64,000 nt of DNA from Sulfotelmatobacter sp963739125 (GTDB lineage: Bacteria > Acidobacteriota > Terriglobia > Terriglobales > Acidobacteriaceae), in the NCBI GenBank assembly GCA_963739125.1, contig CAVTZD010000001.1, positions 2,914,001 to 2,978,000 on the forward strand, given 5' to 3'. Under the pieces are notes generated by a model. That model made no database searches. It was not told the origin of the DNA and saw only the letters and a program-made list of their open reading frames with translations. The first letter of the stretch is position 1. Every line of letters begins with the position of its first letter. A program made the translations under genes and the position numbers. Positions 35,409 to 43,755 of the stretch are shown here, piece by piece.

Positions 35409-36209
35409 ATGTACCCGCGTCAGAGTGTCACCGACCGAAGCTGGGTTTTCGGCTCACCCGCAAAAGAGGCGATTCTGAAGCCGCTTTGCCAGCGTGTCGA
35501 GGCGGAGTTCGACCTCCCGGCTGGTCGATTGTGCCGCTACTTTGCAGACTTCGATGACCCTTGTTTGATAGCCAATCCGTATTTCGGGCAGCACTTCCGT
35601 GGCTTTCATGCGACGGTTGCCGACAGGAACGATTTCCCGAAGTACCTTTTTGATTGCTTCTTTCATCCCCTCGAAATGTTCACCATGCGTGAGAAGTCGC
35701 CGACCTTCGACGAGATGGTTGCCTTCGACACCCTCATCTACGTGAGACAGAGCACTTGTGAAGACCTGACGGGTTTTGTGGAATGCTACGCACATGAGTT
35801 GCAGCACTTCGTCCAACGTAGTAGAACTCCCCGGCTGCACGCTGTGAACGGCGTACTTTATGAGAACCTCAAGAGAATAGAGCCGACGACGACCGTGATG
35901 GATATTCCGACCGAGAGAGAAGCCAACCTCGTCTCTAAACGTGTCGCGGAAGTTGTATGCGGAGTGGAGACCGTCGGAGCGTTTGCGGACACGCAGGCCC
36001 AGTCGATGGAGCGGTGCGGTGAGTACGAACAGAGGGATAGATGGGTTTTCTTTCGTGACACGCCTTCTTCAACGCCCTTCGATTTGTTGGAGGCGACGTT
36101 GCCGCTCGTGAAAAAGCACAAGGCGGTGCTCGACTTTAGAATTGATGTGGACGCCGACGAATGGTGGGTTGGCCCCCTACCGGAAGACAAGACCGATGAA
36201 GCCGCGTAG
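35409..36209 (+). CDS. Putative HExxH metalloprotease
   Basis: 266 residues. AHELQHFVQ (HELQH at 129–133) plus PTEREAN (167–173) give the two His ligands and a downstream Glu, as in gluzincin-type peptidases. The N-terminal 110 residues show no known domain. Paired with the nuclease-like gene 9 bp upstream, and preceded by the same kind of leader (TTAGCATCTGCAC). A toxin or processing role is possible; the substrate is unknown. Confidence 0.55.
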   Translation: MYPRQSVTDRSWVFGSPAKEAILKPLCQRVEAEFDLPAGRLCRYFADFDDPCLIANPYFGQHFRGFHATVADRNDFPKYLFDCFFHPLEMFTMREKSPTFDEMVAFDTLIYVRQSTCEDLTGFVECYAHELQHFVQRSRTPRLHAVNGVLYENLKRIEPTTTVMDIPTEREANLVSKRVAEVVCGVETVGAFADTQAQSMERCGEYEQRDRWVFFRDTPSSTPFDLLEATLPLVKKHKAVLDFRIDVDADEWWVGPLPEDKTDEAA

Positions 36210-36319
36210 TCGGGAGAGAAGGCACAATTTAGGTTGAGAAGCCCACGACGTGGCTTCGCCGACCGTGACTGCGAGGACACCAGCGGCTCAGCGTCTTATT
36301 ACACCAGTCTTGGACGCAG

Positions 36320-36496
36320 TCATGCACGATGACGACCTTCTGGTCTAAGGTCATCTTTTGTCGGCCAGCGGTCGTCAATCGTCCTCATTATCTCCTCGGC
36401 CCATCGCACGGCGTCTGCAATTGCAGCGACCGTTGCAGGCACTCGCTTCCCTCCGTCCCACTGAGCTAGCTTTCGAGCCGCAAGAATCGCAGCCAT
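36320..36496 (-). CDS. Small phage-type hypothetical protein
   Basis: 58 residues from the internal ATG: MAAILAARKLAQWDGG, then VAAIADAVRWAEEIMRTI. The pattern A-A-I-x-A-A-R…A-V-x-x-A-x-x-I resembles short proteins often encoded by phages. An upstream GTG at 36,619 would add 41 residues without conserved character and would overlap the opposite promoter, so the internal start is preferred. Uncertain. Confidence 0.4.
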   Translation of the reverse strand: MAAILAARKLAQWDGGKRVPATVAAIADAVRWAEEIMRTIDDRWPTKDDLRPEGRHRA

Positions 36497-36562
36497 GATG
36501 CCGATGACGCGTTTGCGGCCTTCATCCACGCAGTAAATGTAGCACTTTCGCCATTTATTCGC

Positions 36563-36568
36563 TATAAT
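36563..36568 (+). promoter_or_regulatory. Candidate -10 box for the four-gene operon
   Basis: TATAAT in an A/T-rich stretch 52 bp upstream of the ATG at 36,620. No convincing -35 hexamer lies 17 bp upstream. Position fits transcription of the operon 36,620–39,620. Confidence 0.4.
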
Positions 36569-36619
36569 GACATAACGGGGATTTCCACAGAGCGGCGTTC
36601 GACGCCGGGAGATGACCAC

Positions 36620-37297
36620 ATGAAAACACTAGCCGCCCAGCACGGCAAACCGCTACCATCCAACCACGGGAGAACTGTCATGGCAACCATCGGCAGACGG
36701 GAGATGCTGCTGCTTCTCATCGGACTCAACGATTCGGAGCACGGTCTCGGCGGGATTACACGCATTCAGAAGTTGCTCTATCTTCTCGACACTGAGGAGC
36801 ACATTCATCCAACTGGAGAAGGCTTCGACTTCGAGGCATACAAGGCAGGTCCGTACTCCTCACGCATCTACGACGACCTTGAGTTCTTGGAAAATCTGAG
36901 TCTCATCAAACGCTCGAAGGTGTCCGATGATTTGGAGACCGGGACGCTGTCAACGTCCGCTGTCACAAGTGACCCTGAGCAGGCCGAAACTGATTTGACG
37001 TTTGAAGACCTGATGGGGCCGGAAGATGTCATGGCTCCTGAGCCTGATGAAATCGCTCCGACCGCCGACAGTTATGAGGAGACGAGATACACGCTGACGG
37101 ATGACGGCAAGAAAAAGATGGAGGCCCTGCTCAACAATCGGGAGTACCAGCCCTTCGTTGAAGGAATCAGGAAAGTCAAATCCCGCTTCGCCAAGTATTC
37201 CCTCAATGACCTTCTCTATTACGTTTATACTCGGCATCCAGAGATGACCACCGAGTCGGAGATAAAGGAGAAAGTTTTACGGAGGCGACCAGCGTAG
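36620..37297 (+). CDS. Panacea/YwgA-like protein
   Basis: 225 residues. The N-terminal part (MLLLLIGLND; ITRIQKLLYLLD; YKAGPYSSRIYDDLEFLENL) matches the fold signature of Panacea (DUF4065/SocA) and YwgA-like proteins, known as antitoxins or defence-associated regulators. An acidic loop (about 95–140) and a C-terminal YSLNDLLYYVYTRHPEMT segment follow. An ATG at 36,680 with its own GGGAGAA site is an alternative start. First gene of a compact operon with a membrane protein, a nuclease-like protein and a TGT-like protein. Confidence 0.6.
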   Translation: MKTLAAQHGKPLPSNHGRTVMATIGRREMLLLLIGLNDSEHGLGGITRIQKLLYLLDTEEHIHPTGEGFDFEAYKAGPYSSRIYDDLEFLENLSLIKRSKVSDDLETGTLSTSAVTSDPEQAETDLTFEDLMGPEDVMAPEPDEIAPTADSYEETRYTLTDDGKKKMEALLNNREYQPFVEGIRKVKSRFAKYSLNDLLYYVYTRHPEMTTESEIKEKVLRRRPA

Positions 37298-37314
37298 TCG
37301 ATTTCAGTGGTCTG

Positions 37315-37863
37315 TTGCTCACCGTCCACGGCACTCTGTTTGCGGGTGCTCTGGCAGCTTGCTACAAGTACGGCGACCGGACTGACCTCGCAAAGAAATC
37401 TCTCGATGGAACGAAGGAAGCCTTAGACGGGCTTCGTGCCTATCTCGGACGTGCACTCGCCGAAGCTGTGAAGCCCACGGTTCAACGGATACTCGAACAG
37501 GGCAATCCTGATGCCGTCCTTGAAGAATTGCGTGGCGAGAATTTTCAGGATGATGTGTCCACCTTTGTCACGAGGGACCTCGACGAAATGATTTCCTACA
37601 AGACGCTGGTGCGTGAGCGAAATCACTGGTCCATGTGGGCGAGGTGGCTTAGTTGGGGCATCTACACCCTGACGGTGGTTGAGTTTATTTTCTTGGTTTG
37701 GTTTGGACTCGACAACAAAGTCTTCGGCCATCCAGTATCATTGCGACTAGCGGGATTTTCTTTCATCATCTCAGGACTTGTAGCTGTGTTTTGCATTCTT
37801 TCTTTCGGAGTGATGCTTCGCTGTCATGACAAAATATCGACATACCGGGACAAGATTCTCTAA
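37315..37863 (+). CDS. Membrane protein with two or three transmembrane segments
   Basis: About 182 residues. A possible N-terminal membrane segment (TLFAGALAACYKYG), a helical soluble part (GLRAYLGRALAEAVKPTVQR) and two clear membrane helices (WGIYTLTVVEFIFLVWFGL; GFSFIISGLVAVFCILSFGV). The TTG start is uncertain: a GGAGG lies about 30 bases upstream, inside the end of the previous gene. The stop lies 38 bases inside the next gene, so the genes are probably co-translated. Confidence 0.5.
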   Translation: MLTVHGTLFAGALAACYKYGDRTDLAKKSLDGTKEALDGLRAYLGRALAEAVKPTVQRILEQGNPDAVLEELRGENFQDDVSTFVTRDLDEMISYKTLVRERNHWSMWARWLSWGIYTLTVVEFIFLVWFGLDNKVFGHPVSLRLAGFSFIISGLVAVFCILSFGVMLRCHDKISTYRDKIL

Positions 37864-38266
37864 GGAAAAGCAGCTTTTGAAACCTGTTGCCAAGTTCGCA
37901 CAGGAGCAAGGTTTTTGTCTGCAAGAGAATGAGTTGCCGTTTTATGAATACAGAATTGACCTCTACGGCTTCTCAGCCCACCACGATTCCACCGTTGCGT
38001 TTGAACTGAAACTCAACGACTGGCGTCGTGCTCTTGAACAGGCGTTGCTCTATCAACTTTGTTCTGACTATGTGTATATTGCTATGCCAGAACGTTCCGC
38101 CGGGAAAGTCAACATGACGGAACTCAGACTCCAAGGGGTCGGGCTAATTTCGGTGCTTGAGTCGGGCGATTGCTCGTGTCTGCTGCCTGCTGTTGCACAC
38201 TCCGAGGTCAGGCAATTCTATCGCTCCACTCAGATAGAGTTTCTAAAGGAAAGTGCGAGTGCCTGA
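37826..38266 (+). CDS. PD-(D/E)XK nuclease-like protein
   Basis: 146 residues. Asp45 in YRIDLYGF, Glu60 and Lys62 in AFELKLNDW, and the following helix ALEQALLYQLCSDYVYIAMP are the standard restriction-fold pattern, with the Q-A-x-x-Y-Q helix typical of MmcB/DUF-type small nucleases. It overlaps the membrane gene upstream by 38 bases and the TGT-like gene downstream, so it is a fixed member of the operon. It probably cuts or binds DNA; activity is inferred. Confidence 0.62.
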   Translation: MTKYRHTGTRFSKEKQLLKPVAKFAQEQGFCLQENELPFYEYRIDLYGFSAHHDSTVAFELKLNDWRRALEQALLYQLCSDYVYIAMPERSAGKVNMTELRLQGVGLISVLESGDCSCLLPAVAHSEVRQFYRSTQIEFLKESASA

Positions 38267-39620
38267 AGCCGCTGCAACCGTCATCCTTCGTCTAGGGTCT
38301 CACTCCGAAAAGGAGTACGTTGAAAAAACCATCAAGCAATTTGATGGCGTGATGGTCGGTGCGAATCTCTTACAAGCCACGCCGGGAGCTACGGCAACTC
38401 TTCTCTTCAAACTCAATAAGCAGGCGGGCCGACCCTATTACGTTGACCCGATGACTTACGCCTTCGGCTCTTACATTGACCCCGCGACACTCAGAGTTCG
38501 CTCAGACCTCGACTGGATTAAGTCTGACAAGAAAGTGAAGGGCAAGCCGGGAAAATTCGTCAGAGACTTCAAGAGTTCATACGCACGACTCGCCGACCGT
38601 TTCGGACCACCCTACTCGACTGCTGTCACCCGGAGCAAAGCGGTCGAGCCTGTGGATTTTACTTCTGACCAGTTTGTCGAGGATTCGTGCCGCCGCGTCC
38701 TAGATTTTCAGGCCGACCTTCTCCGCGATGTCTTCACCCAAGACCCCGTGACTGCTGGGTTCGCACCCGAGTTTCCTACTCCAGCGGCCCTTCTCGCACC
38801 TTACTTTTACATCGAACAATCACGGATGCCGGATTGGATTGCTCTGAATCGGCGGCTTGCCCTCGCATCGACAGCAGTCCGCAACGACATTCCGATTCAT
38901 GTCGTCGTCTGCGGCCATCGTGACCTTTTGACCAATGCGGCTCACAGCAGGACCATCATCGACGGTCTGAAGGAATGTCATCCCGCAGGCGTTTGGCTGT
39001 GGTTCAGTCGCTTCGACGAACACGCTGCTTCACTGCAAGAATTACGAGCGTTACGTGCGTGGGTCGAGGAACTGTCGCCACACATGCCTGTCTATAACAT
39101 GCACGGCAGCTATTTCAGTCTGGCTCTGAGCAAGGTCGGCATGGCGGGCATTGCACACGGCGTAGGCTACGGAGAGCAGAAGGACGTTGTCCCCGTCATC
39201 GGCCAGTCCACTCCGACCGTGCAGTATTACGTCCGTTCGCTCCACAACAAATTCTCGGTCCCGCAAATCACGCGGTGCTTTACCACTCTGGGCGTCACGA
39301 CTCCAGACCAGTTCTTCAGAATCATTTGCGACTGCGTCATCTGCAAGAACATCATCGGCAATGACCTCAATAACTTCGCTCAGTTCGGCGAGATTCACTA
39401 CTCCAGACCATCGGCCAAGCGTGCGTCCCAGACTCCCGCTGCGGCAAAAAGATGCAGGTTCCATTTTCTGCTCAACCGCTCCAAAGAACGTGACTACGTC
39501 CGGGCCACTCAACTCCGTACTATCGCTGACAACTGCAACGCAGCCGCAGACGAGTGGCGAAAGACCATCCTCGCTAATTCGATAGGTCACCTTCGGGAGT
39601 GGGCTGATGTTTTACGCTGA
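38259..39620 (+). CDS. TIM-barrel protein resembling tRNA-guanine transglycosylase / DpdA
   Basis: 453 residues. Points of likeness to the TGT family: YYVDPMTYAFGS (about 61–72) at the position of the D-S-G-G-F-Q base-binding motif, alternating strands and helices (IHVVVCGHRDLL; GVWLWFSRFDEHA), and a C-x-C-x2-C cluster (C357, C359, C362) with a later RFHFLL His (about 402), which fits the TGT zinc site. The nucleophile Asp is not seen where expected (IAHGVGYGE). GTG start 8 bases after AAGGA. It may modify or bind a guanine-type base, or be a catalytically changed relative. No preQ0 genes are present. Confidence 0.45.
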   Translation: MPEAAATVILRLGSHSEKEYVEKTIKQFDGVMVGANLLQATPGATATLLFKLNKQAGRPYYVDPMTYAFGSYIDPATLRVRSDLDWIKSDKKVKGKPGKFVRDFKSSYARLADRFGPPYSTAVTRSKAVEPVDFTSDQFVEDSCRRVLDFQADLLRDVFTQDPVTAGFAPEFPTPAALLAPYFYIEQSRMPDWIALNRRLALASTAVRNDIPIHVVVCGHRDLLTNAAHSRTIIDGLKECHPAGVWLWFSRFDEHAASLQELRALRAWVEELSPHMPVYNMHGSYFSLALSKVGMAGIAHGVGYGEQKDVVPVIGQSTPTVQYYVRSLHNKFSVPQITRCFTTLGVTTPDQFFRIICDCVICKNIIGNDLNNFAQFGEIHYSRPSAKRASQTPAAAKRCRFHFLLNRSKERDYVRATQLRTIADNCNAAADEWRKTILANSIGHLREWADVLR

Positions 39621-39740
39621 AGTTCCAGCTCGATTTGGGATTTTCAATAGCGACCAGACCCTCCTCAGTCAGCCTCAGCTTCGACCGCCTGCGATAGAAT
39701 CCTGTCGTGCCCGCGAACAAACTTTATTACTGACGGAATT

Positions 39741-40490
39741 ATGAAAAGGCTGGCTCTAGTTCTGGCTCTTTCATTGACTGTCGTTGCACAGTCGAAGGAC
39801 GCTCCGCACAGCGACGCTCACCCGAACGGGAGGGCAGCATTCGACCGACTTGTTGCTGCCCACGACGCGGAAATCACAGACGTTGTCAAAAACAATCGTC
39901 TCGTTTGCTTCGCCGACAAGAACCCAGATTGGCTGGCTAGCGACAGATTTCTCGTTGTCGTCACATCACAGCCTGACGACTCGTCGTGGGTCAACGGCGA
40001 CGGCATCGACGGCAAAACGATTTATGGTTCCGACCCTGCCCTCGGCCAGCAGTTCGGGGTTGAAGAGGTTTACGTCTGGGAACACGAAGACAACACACTG
40101 TGGGTCGGCAGCGGGATAGGCGGGATGTGGCGTGCCGACGGGCACTACACAACGAAGGGTGGGCGGCGTCAATGGGTCGCTGGCAGCATCGGTCCTGTAT
40201 TTAGGTACTCCATCGACGGCGACAAAGCCAAGGCTCTCGGTTCAGAAGAATCTGTCATACAAGACCCAACATCCTTCGCAGCGACAAAGAAGTATGCCAA
40301 CAAAGCGAAGGGAACGACCGACTGGAGTTTGAGCGTCCGATTGTCCACGGGCCGCTATCGCGAGACGTGGGAAACAATGACAGGAACAGACAGCGAGGGT
40401 GCTCCGCGAAGTGAGAGCGAATCGCTAGGCCGCTGCTATCGAGCCAAGACTCTTGTCAAAGCTCCGACCCCGACCGCAGGAAAGAAATGA
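39741..40490 (+). CDS. Exported hypothetical protein
   Basis: 249 residues with a signal peptide (KRLALVLALSLTVVAQS). The mature part is beta-rich (VEEVYVWEHEDNTLWVGSGI; RRQWVAGSIGPVFRYSIDGD). No family recognised. It is the only clearly secreted product inside the element. Its stop overlaps a tiny downstream frame (ATGA). Confidence 0.6.
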   Translation: MKRLALVLALSLTVVAQSKDAPHSDAHPNGRAAFDRLVAAHDAEITDVVKNNRLVCFADKNPDWLASDRFLVVVTSQPDDSSWVNGDGIDGKTIYGSDPALGQQFGVEEVYVWEHEDNTLWVGSGIGGMWRADGHYTTKGGRRQWVAGSIGPVFRYSIDGDKAKALGSEESVIQDPTSFAATKKYANKAKGTTDWSLSVRLSTGRYRETWETMTGTDSEGAPRSESESLGRCYRAKTLVKAPTPTAGKK

Positions 40491-40564
40491 GGCTTAAAGA
40501 GCATCGACCGCTCGACGCGGTAGATGACGCTCCGCCAGACGATGAGATAGAGGAACCGTTTTAG
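40487..40564 (+). CDS. Possible 25-residue acidic peptide
   Basis: An ATG overlaps the previous stop (ATGA) with GCAGGAAAG upstream. The product is acidic (DAVDDAPPDDEIEEPF). It ends 4 bases into the convergent gene. Too short to judge; listed because of the coupling geometry. Confidence 0.2.
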   Translation: MRLKEHRPLDAVDDAPPDDEIEEPF

Positions 40565-40917
40565 GCGGACTGCTGAAAGCCTATCGGACTACCCGGTACA
40601 TCCCAAACCCCACGACCTTCGTCCGTGATAGTAACCATGAACGTCGCTTTGTAGAAGAACCATCCGTCATCAACCTGTTCATCGGCTGCGTAGTTATACC
40701 AGACGTTTTGCTCAGTGACGAACTTGATGAGGCGGACGAGACCGCGATTGCGAAGCCGTATCATGGCTGCGACGATGTCGGCAGAGTCAGGCCGCTCATC
40801 GAGTGCTGCCTGTAGTGAGTTTCCCCATCCAGCTATCGAATCATCCCGCTTGCCTTCAGAATAGGGACGCAGGCTTGTGAGGATTACGGTTTCGAGTTTC
40901 TCAGCTTTGATTGTCAT
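40561..40917 (-). CDS. Hypothetical protein, possible winged-helix
   Basis: 118 residues. LETVILTSLRP, DIVAAMIRLRNRGLVRLIKF and ATFMVTITDEGRGVWD form a pattern like a small winged helix-turn-helix with a beta wing. No known family. Faces the exported protein gene and is divergent from the DUF5677 gene. Confidence 0.5.
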   Translation of the reverse strand: MTIKAEKLETVILTSLRPYSEGKRDDSIAGWGNSLQAALDERPDSADIVAAMIRLRNRGLVRLIKFVTEQNVWYNYAADEQVDDGWFFYKATFMVTITDEGRGVWDVPGSPIGFQQSA

Positions 40918-40986
40918 CGTTCCCCTCAGAGTTAATCATACCCCGTCCGGTTGGCGACTGAACTGAAATGATGCTTACAATTGGGA

Positions 40987-41856
40987 ATGAGCGAGAATAA
41001 CTCTCCAGTGTCACTCTACGCTTTCGCCGAGGCATCCACCGCCTTTGACCGTCGTCATCCGCAGTGGTCGGCGGTGCTGGCCCGCCTTTGGCAGACCATC
41101 AACATGGCGTTCACCCGCAGACAAACGATGAGTGGGTCGGTTGACAAGTTCGTCTATTTCTACGGGAATCTCGTCGCTGAGGACTTCATGGAGCTTTTCC
41201 TGATGGCAGTGAATGGCTACGGCTATGGGGCGATGAAATTGTTGCGTTCTATGTACGAGCACACCATTGTGCTCAAGTACCTACACGAGCATCCTGAAGA
41301 GATTGACGCTTTCCTCGATTTCGACCGGGTGCAGCAACGGAAATTGATGTACCAAGTCTTTGACATCTTCGGCAGAGATGTATTGTCACCGGAAGCTATC
41401 GCGGCCACGGAGTCACGATTTGAAGAGGTCAAGGAGCGGTTCACGATAAAGTCCTGTGGCGTTAAGAACTGCACCTGCACTCACACGAGGGTCAACCACA
41501 CTTGGAGCAAGCTGGATTTTGTGGCGATGGCGAAGCAAACGGGTGAAATCGGGAAGATGCTTGTCAACGCCTACCACGTTCCACTCCGTCATGCTCACCC
41601 GACCGTTCGCACGATGATGGAGCGTCTGGAAATGAACGATGGTCACTTAGGTTTCAGCCGGGAGTTCCAACCTAAGGAAGCAGACGACGCCCTCATGACG
41701 GCACACAACTGCCTGCTCGTGGCTCTGGATGTTCAGAAAGAACGCTTCAAGATTCCGGGTCTACAAGAAGCAGTGAGCAACGCCGTGATTGATTGGGCGT
41801 TGATTTGGTCGCCAGAATCAGTCGCAAAATTGGAAGCCGAAGCTGCAACCACCTGA
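40987..41856 (+). CDS. DUF5677-type protein
   Basis: 289 residues. The conserved block GYGAMKLLRSMYEHTIVLKY (about 79–98) followed by FLDFDRVQQRK, and helices after it, match the DUF5677 family, which is of unknown function and often near mobile or defence genes. A Cys/His cluster (KSCGVKNCTCTHTRVNH) lies in the middle. A paralogue, encoded on the opposite strand, sits at 42,066–42,893. A stem-loop overlapping the stop may end transcription. Confidence 0.65.
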   Translation: MSENNSPVSLYAFAEASTAFDRRHPQWSAVLARLWQTINMAFTRRQTMSGSVDKFVYFYGNLVAEDFMELFLMAVNGYGYGAMKLLRSMYEHTIVLKYLHEHPEEIDAFLDFDRVQQRKLMYQVFDIFGRDVLSPEAIAATESRFEEVKERFTIKSCGVKNCTCTHTRVNHTWSKLDFVAMAKQTGEIGKMLVNAYHVPLRHAHPTVRTMMERLEMNDGHLGFSREFQPKEADDALMTAHNCLLVALDVQKERFKIPGLQEAVSNAVIDWALIWSPESVAKLEAEAATT

Positions 41857-41884
41857 AAGGTTCCACCCGGTGGTTGTCTTCATT
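41846..41884 (+). terminator. Candidate rho-independent terminator
   Basis: CAACCACC (41,846–41,853) pairs with GGTGGTTG (41,869–41,876), followed by TCTTCATTTTT. The left arm includes the last codons and the stop region of the DUF5677 gene. Confidence 0.45.
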
Positions 41885-42065
41885 TTTCACGCCGTCTCGG
41901 TATTTCGGGTGGAGGGACTTTGGGCGTCGGAAGTATCTCCGGCGGAGGCACTCTAGGCGACGGCGGCAACTCAGGCTTGGGTGGTTTAATGCGTGGAGGA
42001 AGCTCTGGTTTAGGCATAGCGGATTTTACACCTGACGGAGCCACCGATGAAGCCACTCGCCTCTG

Positions 42066-42893
42066 TCACGCTCGTGGCTCCGTCCACGCGTAGTGCCATT
42101 CTCTAACGAGGGTTTCGACCGTCGGCTCGGACGGGACCCCGAAAGTCTCGCTCAATGTCTTGACGACTCTGACCATGCAGTCATGTGCTCCGCTCAACGC
42201 CTGAGTAGACCAGTCGAGAGTGGGCGGCACCTCGACGCGGTGCGGGTCATTCGCTGCATCAAAGTGCTCGATGAGTGCAGACATCGTTTCGTGAACGAAA
42301 CTCGATGCCAGAGGATTGATGGTCTTGTATGTCTCCGAGAACCCAGCGGCGACTGCTCGGTCTGCGAGGTTCAGGGCTGACCAACTTCGACGTAACTCTC
42401 GCGTCCCGTCGTATCTCACTCGCTCGAATCGTGGTCGAACTCTGGCCATCTCGCGTTCGATGGCAGCGATGGTCTCAGGTTCTATCTGTGCGAAGACCTG
42501 CGGTAAATGCTCTCGAACGAACTCAACTTTCTTGAATCGCTCAACGTGAACCCACTCACGGTAGTCTTCAAACTCCGCAGGCCTGAGGCGGAAGAACTCG
42601 ACATTGATGGCGGTCTCCATCAGGCTTCGAACGATTCGCATCGCACCGTGGCCAAGTCCGTTGACCGTCAACGTCACGACCTCGACGAGAGAAATGCCAG
42701 CCAACATACTGAGATTGAGAATCGCACGTTGATGAGGTTCGGGTGCAGCGTATTCTCTGTCCGCTACGCTGTGCATCGCCGTCAAAACTCGCGGGCCGAT
42801 TTCGAAGAATCTCGGATACTCGGCTTCGACGGTCGGAGCGAAATCAGGAAAACCGAAGACTCGTCTACCTTGTGGCCTTGCGTTGTCGTGCAT
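42066..42893 (-). CDS. DUF5677-type protein, second copy
   Basis: 275 residues. The block GLGHGAMRIVRSLMETAINVEF (about 70–90, shown in part) and YREWVHVERFKKVEF match the paralogue at 40,987–41,856. The start is placed at the ATG with GGAGG 4 bases upstream; a TTG overlapping the previous stop (TTGA) is an alternative and would give direct coupling to the HNH-like gene. Helical, no catalytic motif visible. Confidence 0.62.
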   Translation of the reverse strand: MHDNARPQGRRVFGFPDFAPTVEAEYPRFFEIGPRVLTAMHSVADREYAAPEPHQRAILNLSMLAGISLVEVVTLTVNGLGHGAMRIVRSLMETAINVEFFRLRPAEFEDYREWVHVERFKKVEFVREHLPQVFAQIEPETIAAIEREMARVRPRFERVRYDGTRELRRSWSALNLADRAVAAGFSETYKTINPLASSFVHETMSALIEHFDAANDPHRVEVPPTLDWSTQALSGAHDCMVRVVKTLSETFGVPSEPTVETLVREWHYAWTEPRA

Positions 42894-42925
42894 CGTGCCT
42901 CCACTGAAGCCAGTCGCGTCGTCGG

Positions 42926-43690
42926 TCAATCTGACGAAACGCCGACCGTGAAACGTCGTCGCAGATTTAGAAGACCGTCATCGAGGTCGCTGAAACTTTG
43001 CGGAGGCGGCCAGTCCACTCTCTGCTTCTCAATAGGCCAGACTTGGACAAGCTTGCTCTCCCACGGCCCGGACCTGATTCGGAGCCGCAAACTGCCGTAC
43101 ATGGCGTCGGGCCTCCGTTTGACCGACAAGACCTGCATCACGAGTCTCCCCGTCACAAACGTCGTCGCACAACCATCCTCCAGAGGATTGGTTGCGGTCG
43201 GATTCGACACGCGTAATTTTCTGGCTTCGCCGTGCAGGTTGTTGCTCTGGGAACATCGACCGAGCCAAACCGCCGTCTCAAGCGGAGGAATGAGGGTAGT
43301 CCGAAATTCACTCCGCTGTGCAGCAGTATAGAAATTGTTTTTCTCCTGCTTCACTCCCTCGATGACCATCGCTGTCTTGGTGGCCCACCGAGCCAACAGT
43401 CGTTGCTGCTCTTCGTCAAGCGGCATGGAGATGTCATTGACAAGGCTGCCCATCGTTGGCTTGACTGCCTGTTCGAGGCGGCTCATCCAGCCGTTGTTAC
43501 ATTCTCGGCAGATTTTTTTCATCGTAAATTTTGGTCCGGCCCAACGCTTCGGCGGTGCAGTCACGGTGTTCCAATACTCGGTCGGAGACTTCGAGTCCGC
43601 ACCAACAGACGAGATGAGCCAAAGCGGCCACGCGTCTTCCTTGTTCCCTCCTGGGTTGGGACAAAAGAGACAGACTCTCGATGTGACCAT
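42926..43690 (-). CDS. HNH-like / treble-clef zinc protein
   Basis: 254 residues. C-L-F-C near the N-terminus and KICRECNNGWMSRLEQ (about 59–74) give two cysteine pairs; the phrase C-x-x-C-N-N-G-W is typical of an HNH-associated treble clef. The catalytic His is not obvious. Mostly mixed secondary structure afterwards. It is followed closely by the DUF5677 gene, so the two probably work together. Confidence 0.5.
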   Translation of the reverse strand: MVTSRVCLFCPNPGGNKEDAWPLWLISSVGADSKSPTEYWNTVTAPPKRWAGPKFTMKKICRECNNGWMSRLEQAVKPTMGSLVNDISMPLDEEQQRLLARWATKTAMVIEGVKQEKNNFYTAAQRSEFRTTLIPPLETAVWLGRCSQSNNLHGEARKLRVSNPTATNPLEDGCATTFVTGRLVMQVLSVKRRPDAMYGSLRLRIRSGPWESKLVQVWPIEKQRVDWPPPQSFSDLDDGLLNLRRRFTVGVSSD

Positions 43691-43755
43691 CTCGACATTG
43701 TTTCATGGCCACGGAGAGACTTTATAATTCCTTACCAAGTTCGATTGAGGCGACA

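Noticed and set aside
42507..43331. 274-codon rightward frame opposite the HNH-like and DUF5677 genes
   Set aside because: No ribosome-binding site and no conserved pattern; the leftward genes carry the motifs.
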